DNA of 64,000 nt. Origin: Cercis canadensis. Lineage: Eukaryota > Streptophyta > Magnoliopsida > Fabales > Fabaceae. The notes beneath the pieces are model-generated. The model was not told the DNA's origin. It worked only from the letters and a program-made list of their open reading frames with translations, and did no database searches. This document shows, one piece after another, positions 1 to 9,090 of the stretch (positions within the stretch are counted from its first letter, which is position 1; each line of letters starts with the position of its first letter). The DNA is taken from contig QAOA01003028.1 of the NCBI GenBank assembly GCA_003255065.1, positions 2,172,440 to 2,236,439 on the forward strand, written 5' to 3'. Position numbers and translations under genes: made by a program.

Positions 1-1240
1 TTATATTTAATAAAATATAAAAATTACTTTTTATAATAAATATTTATTATATCAGCATAATATGTGGGACCATAAAATCAGTAATTTTATTTACTAGGTC
101 ATGTAGGTAGCTTTATAATTCAGTAATCTACCTAGTTTTTTTTTTTTTAACTCAAATGTTATTATTATTGCAACCCCTTCGTCTTCAAATCCAATAATGA
201 ATAATATTCTAATAACTTGAAAACGACTTCATGACATAGGTGATGCCGCAGGATAATTTCCCCAATTATACGCGCCATTTATTTTAAATTTTTTACTTTA
301 ATTATACATATTAATCTAATTAAAAAAAAATAAAGGTGCAAATAGCACAAACAAACAAAAAAACTGATAAAAAAGGAAAGTAGACGTTGTAAACCCATTC
401 TATGCTTTGCGAATTTCTATTTGACTTAATTAATTTTTATATTTAAACTTGTTTAGGCATGTTTCTTGTATTGCTAATTGAAATAGAATGAGGACAAAGT
501 TTCATTTCATTGCTCAGTGAAGCTTCCATTGTCGTGTATCGGTGTCCGATGATCTTTGTTTTGTTTTTATGAGAATGTACGATGAATTTTGCACTTACGT
601 CTATGGTAGATTGATAATTTTTTTCGCCATTGTGCTGATTGACAGATAATAACTAATAATTTTATGTTTATATATTTAGTGTCACAAGTTATTAAAATGT
701 AATAAGTAACACTATAGTGGTTAGTGGACACGCAATGACATAAAGACATGTTATAAGTTATTTAATTGGATAAGCAAGTTTTATAGAATTATATTTTTAC
801 CTCAAAGTTGTATTAATTACAAAATTAGCCAATTTAATTTTTTAAATATTAAAATAAGCCATTTTATTATCTCTTCTCTTTATTACTGGAGTTTTCTTTG
901 AACCTCTAATTGGAGTAAAAGTTAAGATGTTGAAGACTGAGATTATTATTTCTCACTTTAAACTCCACAAATATGAAATAAATTTTTGACAAATTTGCCT
1001 TCTCCACTGTAACCTTCTATCTCTTCTAATGTGTAAGTTGTCTTTGAAAAAATGCATTCTATTAATTTGTTTTAAATAAAATTTCAACATACATAATTTC
1101 TAATTACCCAAACAATATTGACTATAGAGCTGTAAGTATGCGATGGAAAGTTTTGTAACAATCTGTCAACCCAAAAAAAAAAAACGATTATTGTTATCAA
1201 GAGTTTCTTGCGTTTGGCATTAATAAAAATATTGAATGGG
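1..1240. other. AT-rich intergenic DNA
   Basis: This stretch is strongly AT-rich with short homopolymers and no reading frame that resembles a known protein. I see no RNA gene or convincing promoter here. The first lines resemble the AT-rich inner part of the inverted-repeat element at 34.2 kb, but the match is too weak to call. Confidence 0.6.
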
Positions 1241-1733
1241 TCATCATTTGGTATCTAGAAATGGAAGTTCTAGAGCTGCTCCCCACTCTCATCTTTTTAC
1301 CAGAACTTGGTTCAATTTCAATAATAGAACCAATCACAGTTGAACCTAGCTACCTTAAAGGGAGTTTTGTCAACCAGGGAAATATTGAATGAACACCAAC
1401 AGTTTGGCTGCAATTTGACTTCAGCATTAAGAGATAACAATATCAGGTGGACATTCTCACATATTCTGTAGCTGCATGCATGGTACAATCAAGTACTGTC
1501 TTTTCTCTAACACCCTTGGCTACTCTTCACAAAGCAAAGCGGGCTATGAATAAAGAGGAGGAAACAAAATGAGATCTTAGTTACTTAGAGGCTCTGATAT
1601 ACCAAAATGATTCAGAACCTGTGTTGACCTGCTCATGACCACTTTTCAGAGATATCTTCCACTAATGGGAGCAGGGTAGAGGGCATTTGGGATGTTCACA
1701 AAAATTTCTATCATTTTGAATCTTGAGTTGTTT
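1241..1733. repeat. Dispersed ~0.5-kb duplicated segment, copy 1
   Basis: About 493 bp here matches 15301-15799 in the same orientation at high identity, with a few small indels; both copies begin with TCATCATTTG. The similarity stops abruptly on both sides. No transposase or known protein was recognised. The minus strand of copy 2 has a 64-codon frame that I cannot assign. It could be a non-autonomous mobile element or a segmental duplication from the ancestral CYP74 neighbourhood. Confidence 0.7.
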
Positions 1734-1789
1734 ATGTTTAAATACTTGTGCAAACATAGAAGAGACGTCAAGGGACAAAGAAAAACAGA

Positions 1790-2011
1790 TATGCTTGATT
1801 TTTGGAAGAGATGAAATTAAGGAGCAGGTGGCATGTTGGTTCTGAAAACGGTGGATTGGTATTTTTGGATTTTGGTGAAGAACTTGTCACGGCCTTGGTG
1901 GTAGAAATAGTTATATCTATCTCTAATGGCTCCCAAGAAGGGGAGGCCATAGTCGCTGGGGATTTGTTTTAGTGCGACTTTGGAATCTGAATCTGAGGGA
2001 GAGACATTGTT
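1790..2011 (-). pseudogene. CYP74 N-terminal pseudogene fragment
   Basis: On the minus strand this piece encodes a recognisable CYP74 amino terminus: the PSDYGLPFLGA block, then YHQGRDKFF, then STVFRTNMPP, closely matching residues about 15-60 of the intact gene at 6168-7601. The first ATG (near 2011) is out of frame with the rest, and a stop follows the NMPPAP motif. Nothing downstream encodes the remaining ~400 residues. It is therefore a truncated, frameshifted duplicate. It carries NMPP where the intact gene has NMGP, so it comes from a somewhat different CYP74 paralogue. Confidence 0.85.
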
Positions 2012-2958
2012 GGGTTCACGATTGATAGTTAGGTAGGAGATGTGATATATATGAATGAGAATAATTGGAGTTGAGCTCTGCTTTAAGCGTAATCATGTTA
2101 TGCAGAGGATATTAAAATGGTGAGCGTACGTCAACTGTGAAGCATGCTAAGTTGCACCGATTTTACCATTTGGAATTTGAGCAAAATATTCCAAGCTTTT
2201 CCACCTTTTGGCTATAAAAGAAAAGAAAGGAAAATGCGCACATCATGATCACGTGACGTGGCTGATTTTAAGGCTAGACCTGGTTAGTATACTGTGTATA
2301 AAACTAAAAGTAATTAATACAAATTGATTACCAAGGAAATAAAAATATCGCACCACGTCAATGAATACTTAGCTTACTCCGGCAGCCCACTGGCAGATCC
2401 ATTTGAAGAGGGCTTGTGGTTGTGGTGCGAAGACTATTCCCTTTCTTTCACCTCCCTTTCCCTCTTGTACCGTTCCTCCCTCCTCGGAAGTTTCTTAATT
2501 CTTCTTCATGTTACAATCCAAAAGCATCTTGGCCTTTTTCCAGCGAAAATTGAACCAATCAGTTGTGCGTCTATTGATTTTCTAGGTGTTGCAGCTCTTA
2601 CACTTGTTCCAGCAGAAGGAAAATTTCATTTTGGGTTCTCTTCACCTTTTCCATTTGTTTCTCAGAAAACAACTGCAACCACACGCCACTAACCAACAAG
2701 CTACAACCTTGAAATTCCTATATCCATCTCTATCTCAAAGGGATAGAAAGAGAGAGGGAGAAAGAGAGCTGCCACGTCACCGCTTCAGCTTCTCACTCTA
2801 CCAAAGTTTAGATTTTTTTTCTTCATATCATCATATATCATATTGCGTATAGTTTTTGCCCTGTTGTTGGATTTGTTCTGCGTCGTTGAACCACCATTCT
2901 TTCTCTTGGAAGATTTGCTCGCAAAGTCTCAGATAGTGTGTTTGGCGGAGAAAAAGAG

Positions 2959-3121
2959 ATGGGTAATTCTTTTGGGTGCTCGGCTTCCGGTGAGAGGTTG
3001 GTATCAGCGGCCAGGGACGGCAATTTGGTTGAGGCCAAGCTGCGTTAGGATTGTTCTTGCCAAGTAACTTTTGGTTGCCTCAATTCCCCTCTTCATTTTG
3101 CAGCTGCCAAGGGCCATAACA
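2959..3121 (+). pseudogene. XBAT31/32-type ankyrin-RING E3 ligase, truncated 5' fragment
   Basis: From ATG 2959 the frame reads [15 protein letters not shown], then [12 protein letters not shown], the start of plant XB3/XBAT ankyrin-repeat RING ubiquitin ligases. An in-frame TAG at 3046-3048 interrupts it. After a small deletion relative to the family, the same frame resumes with LNSPLHFAAAKGHN, the first ankyrin repeat, and ends near 3121. No further ankyrin repeats or RING finger follow. The preceding ~580 bp (2380-2958) is pyrimidine-rich and leader-like, so the promoter and 5' UTR may have been copied with the gene start. A functional ~500-residue ligase cannot be made from this locus. 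Confidence 0.85.
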
Positions 3122-3922
3122 GGTTTCATAACGATGAAGAAGAATGAAGGAAGAGTCTGAGTGAGAAAGGGAAGAGAGGTGAAAGATTGAGTAAGAATAA
3201 AACAAAAAATTTATTACTACGCTAGCGGATACTATTAAATTTTGGACAAAAAGTAAGAAAAGAATCAAAACTACTTATTTTATGAAAGTAAAACGATTAA
3301 ATAATTTATTTCGTTTAATTAAAATAGGAGACCAACTGGTGACCTAAATAATATATATTTATAAAAAAGTACTCTTTACATTATATACAGTTTTAATTAT
3401 TTTATTATTAGGTAATTAGATAAATTAATCATGCTAGTTTTGTGATGTAAAGTATTTAAGAGAGTCCTTGATGCATGGTTAAAGAAAAAAAAAAGGAAGA
3501 AAAATAAGGGAAGGGGATGCCATTGATGAATCACATTACATGGGTGGTAACGTGATCAATTTAGGTCACGTTATTTCTCTTAGAAGCTTGAAGTGTAACA
3601 TATGTCACACTACATGAAAAATGACATTCCCGAAAGAAAACATTATTTCTTATGTAGTATGTTTTCTTTTAGAATTTGAGACCCCCAATGCACGTGTTAC
3701 ATTTTTCACCTAAAATTAAAATAGCATGATTTTTTTTAAAACGCTACATTTAAAATTAACATGATCAAATTTATTTACTTATATAATAATAAAAGATTAA
3801 AAGTATTTTATTTTAATATATAATTAATTTTTTTATATAAATATATATTATTTAAGTTAATTTATCCATCAACTGCACTCAAGTCTTATTTATTTCAAAT
3901 TTTCAATTAGCCGCTGATATTG
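3122..3922. other. AT-rich intergenic DNA
   Basis: No gene recognised. It holds AT-rich tracts and short low-complexity runs between the XBAT fragment and the CYP74-derived repeat. Confidence 0.5.
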
Positions 3923-4205
3923 TTGTGGCCATGTGGGCATGTAACAGGCCTAACCTAGCAGTTCTGCCAAAAAAGAAACAATATCAAAGCAATGACCCAC
4001 AAACTCCTTGGGATTCTAAAAAACCACAGGATTGCGAAAACGGCTAATATCCAAAGATGATTTACCCCTCCTTTGCCTTTGCTTGGATATGATTTGTGAT
4101 TGCATGACACGAATGAGACTTGGCGTTGTTGGTGACTGCCATGTGTGTGTGGTAGCTCATTAATATTATGGAGACACCACAACCACAAGAGAACCAAAAT
4201 CAAGT
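3923..4205 (-). pseudogene. CYP74 C-terminal fragment, copy A
   Basis: The minus strand contains NPKEFVGHCF (near 3985-4017), matching NPEEFVGHRF at residues 394-403 of the intact CYP74, and a neighbouring stretch resembling the GYQPFA region at DNA level. Both are out of frame with each other and surrounded by unrelated sequence. The flanks (GTGGGCAYGTAACAGGC on one side, CATTAATATTATGGAGACACC on the other) recur at 5308-5460, so this is one of two copies of the same decayed unit. Confidence 0.65.
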
Positions 4206-4319
4206 TTTTCGATCAGCGATGCCGAACAAATTGTGCAGACTAGTGCAGCAGTGCCAACACCTAGACATAAAAATCAAGTTTTTCATTATGGTGAGTACTA
4301 TATTAGTATCCGCTACACT

Positions 4320-4619
4320 TCTAAGTTGTCGTGAGTTGAAGTAAAACTTATTTTAATTTTTGTGTTATTATACAAATTTTAAAAAATTAAGTTACAATTA
4401 AAATATAAAATTACTTATAAAATAACATAATATAATAAAATATATTAATAAATAATTTTTTAAATTTATTTTATGATATTTTTTTATATTATACCATTTT
4501 TATATTTTATAAATAATTGTATAATTTAACACAATAATTTAATTTTTTAAGATTTTTACAATAATATCAAAATTACACTATAAATTTTACTGAATCTCAC
4601 AAAATTAAGAAAAATGTAA
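4320..4619. mobile_element. MITE-like inverted-repeat element
   Basis: The left ~75 bp and the reverse complement of the right ~75 bp align well over an AT-rich core, giving a ~300-bp palindromic element without coding capacity. The direct 9-mer CGCTACACT lies at both edges (4311-4319 and 4620-4628), a plausible target-site duplication of the length made by Mutator-type transposases. The right arm has about 11 extra bases beyond the inverted repeat, so the ends are not exact. Confidence 0.5.
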
Positions 4620-4950
4620 CGCTACACTCCTTAAAAAAAAAACATAGCCGTCACCTTTCATTATATATATACTTATGTTACAATTTTAACTTTTTTTTTT
4701 CTTAACAGATTTACGTTTAACTGAGCGCATAATAATAAATAAAATATCAATAAAAAATATATGGACAAAATATATCTCTAAGACTACTTTAAGATCGATA
4801 TACCGAGAGGGGGCTAATTTATAAAGTGAAAAGACAGGAAATCCAAATCACCGTGTGAATATGATCGATATTTGTTTCTACTTTGGCTTTTATCAATTAT
4901 GTGTTCTCCTTTTCTTTGCCTTCAACTTCAAACAAAACCAGTTTCTCTTT

Positions 4951-5060
4951 ACCTCATTAAACGTGCAATTCATGCTGTTAACCTATTCATTCTCCTTAAT
5001 TACCTCATTAAACGTGCAATTCATGCTGTTAACCTATTCAGTGTCCTTAATTACCTCATG
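4951..5060. repeat. 51-bp tandem repeat, ~2.1 copies
   Basis: A unit beginning ACCTCATTAAACGTGCAATT recurs with a period of 51 bp (4951, 5002) and starts a third time at 5053. The first two copies differ only around TTCTC versus GTGTC. No coding meaning is apparent. Confidence 0.85.
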
Positions 5061-5307
5061 GTGGGCACATTAATTTCACATGTCCCATAAATCATGATGG
5101 TTAGATTGAATTATGACATTGGATTCCATCTTCTCATAGAAAGTGAGAGTCGGGTGTTTTCTCTTTTGGATTTTTAATGAGATTTAATTTTGTTCAAGGT
5201 AACCACTAAGTACTAACTAGTTATTTCATATCATTTTTTTTTTAAAAAAAGAGCACGAATACATTAATTTTAAATAGTCATATTTATAAATTAATATAAT
5301 GATTTTG

Positions 5308-5460
5308 TGGGCACGTAACAGGCTGGTAGTTTTAGCCAAACAAGAACCACAATATAGGCTATGGCCCACAAACTCCTTTTGCCTTTGCATGGATATAATT
5401 TGTGATTGCCTGACCCATGTGTGTGTGGCAGGTAGTTCATTAATATTATGGAGACACCCC
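5308..5460 (-). pseudogene. CYP74 C-terminal fragment, copy B
   Basis: Shorter relative of copy A (3923-4205), sharing both flanking blocks and the minus-strand KEFVGH motif, but lacking the middle of copy A. It is non-coding and shows that the decayed CYP74 unit was duplicated after it had already degenerated. Confidence 0.6.
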
Positions 5461-6167
5461 ACTCATATGTTTATTGACTTAAATATTATAATTTGATAAT
5501 AAAATTATATGTTTATTATATTTTTTTAAATTTAATTATTTAAATTTTTTAAAAATTAAAATTTAAAAATTAAAAGAACTTCAACATTTATTACACTTTT
5601 TAATTTAAATTATTTAAATATTATAATTTAAAAAAAATTAAAAGAGTGTTGGTTCCGGATTATTGTCGGTAGAAAGCCAACATTTATCACAAAAAGTAAT
5701 CCAACAACACCGACAAACTTGACAAATGTTCATGGATAAACTTTTGTTGTGAATTAATATATTTTAATTCTATGGGCAGTGCATGGTGGTGGTGGTCACA
5801 AAATTGAACTCATCCTGAAACATGTCACAAGATAGAACTTTTCCTCCCATCTAAAGTTCAAACAAACAATGTTTAGAAAGCAAAGCCAGAAGAGAAATCG
5901 AAACTACACGAGGAATTTTCTGATATAAAATGTTTACCATTTGCATACATTTCTTTCTTATGCCTCGCCTCTCTCACACGAATGCATGATAATACTAAGG
6001 CCAAAAAGGCAAGCAACCAGAATCCAAATTTCTGAGTCTAATCTTTAACATGATTCATGAAAAATGAAGAGCAAAAGAGGGCATGTTTTATTTTATTGTG
6101 CAAACCAAATTAACAAGAGCAGCAAGCGTGGAAATATTATTACAATACAAGCAAATCACAACAAGTT
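5461..6167. other. AT-rich spacer and CYP74 3' flank
   Basis: Up to about 5640 it is almost pure A/T with short inverted repeats around TTAAATATTATAATTT. The rest probably includes the 3' UTR of the minus-strand CYP74 gene. Nothing else is supported. Confidence 0.5.
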
Positions 6168-7601
6168 TTAGGCCTTGGTCAAGGACTTGATAGTAACTGT
6201 TGGACCCAGCGTTGGCTTACCGATTTCTACAGTAAAGGTATCGAAACGCAGAAAGAATTCCACCAAGAACACCCTGCACAGCACCTCCACCAGATTTTTG
6301 CCCGGGCACTGCTTGTCGTCCTCCTTTGGATTTTCCGTCTCTCGCCCATTTGACCAGTACACATACTTCAACAGCTTTTCCCCTTCTCCCACAAATCTAT
6401 GGCCCACAAACTCCTCGGGATTGTCAAATATCTTTGGATCCTTGGTAGCGAACGGCTGATATCCAAACAGCATCTCACCCTTCTTTACCTCAAACGCCGC
6501 ATCATGGTTGTGGATGACCAGATCCTCCTTGGCCTTTGCGTACTGAAACTGCACCGGGGGTTCAATCCTCATAACCTCCCACACCACTGATTTAGTCAAA
6601 GTCATCTTATCCAACGCTCCAAGAGTCACCCCACCCTCTTCCTTAACAACGCTCCTGATCTCGGCAGCTAGTTGCTTGTGTAGACCCTCGCCAGCCAATC
6701 CCACCCACTTCATTATAGTTGGAATGATGATTTTGACCCCACCGTAAGTATTGAATCCCAATACGAAGAGCAAGTTGTTGCAAGCTTCCTCTCTGCTGAT
6801 CCCAATACGCTCCGCTTCATCCAGCGCCTCCTTGGCGGAAGTGTAAATGGCGTCGTAAAGCTTCTTATGATCCCATTTCATCGTGCCAGCCGGAAATGGC
6901 AGCGTATGGAGCAAAAAGTCTTCCACCATATTGACGGGCAAGAGCCAACCGGGTAGTCCTAAAGATCCAAGCGGAGCAACTTGAGGGTAGATCCACAACT
7001 CAAACAGGGTCGGACCATTCGACCCGAGATTGGTCTCTGTCGGGTCTTTCCCGCAATAGAGCCGAAACACGAAGTTGAAGAACTCGTTGTCACTGATAGT
7101 GTTAAAGTAGGATTCACCTTTCTCGGAAACCTTGTCTTCAAGCTTGATGAACAGTTCCGACAAGTGGCTTCGGAGAAGAGGGAGGACCTGGTCGTGTCGG
7201 GAGGCGAGGAGAGAGAAAAAGAAGCGCTTTATAAGGGTGTGCTTGGGTTCGGATGGGTCCAGGTAGGCGCAGACACGGTAACCGCCGGTGAAGGTGGTGG
7301 AGGGCATGTAAGTTCCGGTGAAGACGTCACGCTTCTCGACCTTGGAGGTGTCGAAGAGGATGGGGAAGCTAACGGCGTCAAGAAGGCAGATGACACGTGG
7401 GTTAGAAGCGATGAGGTGACCAGGTCCCATGTTGGTTCTGAAAACGGTTGATTTGTTATTTTCGATTCTGGAAGCGAAGAACTCGTCACGGCCTTGGTTG
7501 TAGTGATAGTCATATCTGTCGCCGATGGCTCCCAAGAAGGGGAGGCCATAGTCACCGGGAATTGGTTTCACCGGAAGATTGGACTCTGAGGAAGAAGACA
7601 T
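6168..7601 (-). CDS. CYP74 cytochrome P450 (allene oxide synthase 3 / 9-divinyl ether synthase-like)
   Basis: Intact single-exon frame of 477 aa. CYP74 enzymes rearrange fatty-acid hydroperoxides without O2 or a reductase, feeding oxylipin and jasmonate-type pathways. Visible landmarks are the N-terminal PIPGDYGLPFLG block (13-24), the substrate-pocket TFTGGYRVCAYLDPSEP (103-119), the I-helix GFNTYGG (282-288) that replaces the usual P450 oxygen-binding motif, ExxR-like EVMR (342-345), and the heme-ligand loop DKQCPGKNL with Cys432. The N-terminus is short and has no plastid transit peptide, unlike 13-AOS, so a cytosolic or membrane-associated 9-lipoxygenase branch enzyme is more likely. Whether it is an allene oxide synthase, divinyl ether synthase or hydroperoxide lyase cannot be settled by eye. 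Decayed relatives lie at 1790-2011, 3923-4205 and 5308-5460. Confidence 0.92.
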   Translation of the reverse strand: MSSSSESNLPVKPIPGDYGLPFLGAIGDRYDYHYNQGRDEFFASRIENNKSTVFRTNMGPGHLIASNPRVICLLDAVSFPILFDTSKVEKRDVFTGTYMPSTTFTGGYRVCAYLDPSEPKHTLIKRFFFSLLASRHDQVLPLLRSHLSELFIKLEDKVSEKGESYFNTISDNEFFNFVFRLYCGKDPTETNLGSNGPTLFELWIYPQVAPLGSLGLPGWLLPVNMVEDFLLHTLPFPAGTMKWDHKKLYDAIYTSAKEALDEAERIGISREEACNNLLFVLGFNTYGGVKIIIPTIMKWVGLAGEGLHKQLAAEIRSVVKEEGGVTLGALDKMTLTKSVVWEVMRIEPPVQFQYAKAKEDLVIHNHDAAFEVKKGEMLFGYQPFATKDPKIFDNPEEFVGHRFVGEGEKLLKYVYWSNGRETENPKEDDKQCPGKNLVEVLCRVFLVEFFLRFDTFTVEIGKPTLGPTVTIKSLTKA

Positions 7602-7673
7602 TGTTTTGACCTCACCTAAGCTCGTCTGGATCTCAAATCAGAATGTGAAGTGAACTTAATGTCACTGGGATTT

Positions 7674-7714
7674 GTATATATATAGATATATATATATGTT
7701 TTTTTGGCCACGTG
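7674..7714 (-). promoter_or_regulatory. CYP74 core promoter: TATA tract and G-box
   Basis: A TATATATA tract (7676-7697) lies about 75-95 bp upstream of the CYP74 ATG. A perfect G-box CACGTG (7709-7714), a bZIP/bHLH (MYC2-type) site often found in jasmonate- or ABA-responsive genes, lies just beyond it. The foldback element begins about 85 bp further upstream. Confidence 0.55.
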
Positions 7715-7796
7715 ACCTATCATGTGTAGGAAACACGTATTTATATTTATAATACTATATACTATATAGAGAGCTAGTAAATTACTAAACTAATCA

Positions 7797-9090
7797 TAAT
7801 TGAGTAGTTGGTTTAATCGAGTGATTCTTGTAGATATTACAGTTCTACAAACTAAATACACAAATAAGGCATATTTTAAATTATTTTCATGATTACAGTA
7901 GTTTTTTTTTTTTTTTTTACTTTTTCTCTTCAGTGTTGAATTTTCAAATTACGCACAGTATCGAATTTTGGATGAATCTTCATTCAAGTGCCGCATTATG
8001 GGAGTGAATTTTTTTTTTTTTTAAATGGCATAAGAGTGTCGCATTTTGAACCCAGTGGAGAGTCGAATTTTTGCTTACATCTTCTATTAAGTGCCGCATT
8101 TTGGCATAGAATTTTTTTTTTTCAAACAATGCATAATGGTGTCGAATTATGGGTTGATGAAGGGAACTGAATTTTGGCTCTTGGCTCCTTTAAGGTGCCG
8201 AATTTTGGCATGAATTTTTTTTTTTTTTTAAAAAATTTTGCAGCTAGTGTCAAATTATGGGTGATAGAAGGGATTCAAATTTTGGCATAGAAATTTTTTT
8301 TTTTAATTTTGCTTCACATGTCGACTTTTGGCCAAGAGAGGAGTGTCGACTTTTGGTTTTTGCCTCCCTCTCGGTTTCATCAGTTTTGCAGTCAATTATG
8401 TACTTACTTCAACAATCAGTACCGCATTCAAAATGCAATGTCATCGGCTTGATACAAGCCCAACTGCTTAAGTAACTAACATTAACAGGAAATTGCATAT
8501 AACAAACCTTTAGCTCCTCAGCCATTAGTTTATTGTTTGTATTCTGGATACCACGTTTGACAGCAATCTTTGCAACTAAGCTTTTCTCCCAGAGCTTAAG
8601 AATAGCACATGCCAAACCTTGATGATTATCAAAGTTCCATGCCAAAATTAAAAAAAAAATAAAAATTCCATGCCAAAATTCGGCACCTTAAAGGAGCCAA
8701 GAGCCAAAATTCGGCTCTCTTCATCAACCCATAATTCGACACCCTTATGCATTGTTTAAAAAAAAAAAATTCTATGCCAAAATGCGGCACTTAATAGAAG
8801 ATGTAGGCAAAAATTCGGCTTTCCACTGGGTTCAAAATGCGACACCTTTATGCCATTTAAAAAAAAAAAAAAATAATTTCCAATGCCATAATTTGGCACT
8901 TGAATGAAGATTCATTTAAAATTCGACATTGTGCGTAATTTAAAAATTTGACACTGAAGAGAAAAAGTAAAAGAAAAAACTACCGTAGTTGTAAAAATAA
9001 TTTAAAATATGCCTTATTTATGTATTTAATTTGTAAAATTATAATATCTACAAGAATCACTCGGATTAATCAATAAATTAATTTTACTCA
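7797..9090. mobile_element. Foldback transposon with subrepeat arms and a captured gene fragment
   Basis: The left arm (about 7797-8240) and the reverse complement of the right arm (about 8640-9090) align along their whole length at roughly 85-90% identity by eye. The arms contain a degenerate motif GTGYCGMATTWTGG repeated about every 25-60 bp (starts near 7933, 7958, 7989, 8036, 8062, 8091, 8141, 8167, 8195, 8246, 8276, 8318, 8343), separated by long T-runs. Such arms are typical of foldback or long-TIR Mutator-like elements. The loop carries a piece of a CRM-domain gene (8508-8627) but no transposase, so the element is non-autonomous. I found no clear target-site duplication. Confidence 0.85.
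8508..8627 (-). pseudogene. Captured CRM-domain (CRS1/CFM2-like) exon end plus intron start
   Basis: Forty codons on the minus strand read [17 protein letters not shown], then [23 protein letters not shown]. This is the conserved region preceding a CRM RNA-binding domain in plant chloroplast group-II intron splicing factors such as CRS1 and CFM2. At 8507 the coding match stops exactly at a GT donor (AAG|GTTTGT), and non-coding sequence follows to about 8400. The fragment was therefore copied from genomic DNA with its intron, not from mRNA. A few residues (the Cys in GLACAI and the residues before NHQG) depart from the family. It lies in the loop of the foldback element and cannot encode a working protein. 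Confidence 0.85.

Noticed and set aside
2324-3067. Plus-strand proteins of 122, 88 and 74 aa around the XBAT remnant
   Set aside because: They are chance frames in pyrimidine-rich leader sequence or in the wrong frame for the XBAT fragment.
6981-7451. A 156-aa plus-strand protein across the CYP74 gene
   Set aside because: It is the antisense shadow of a conserved P450 coding region with no family resemblance.
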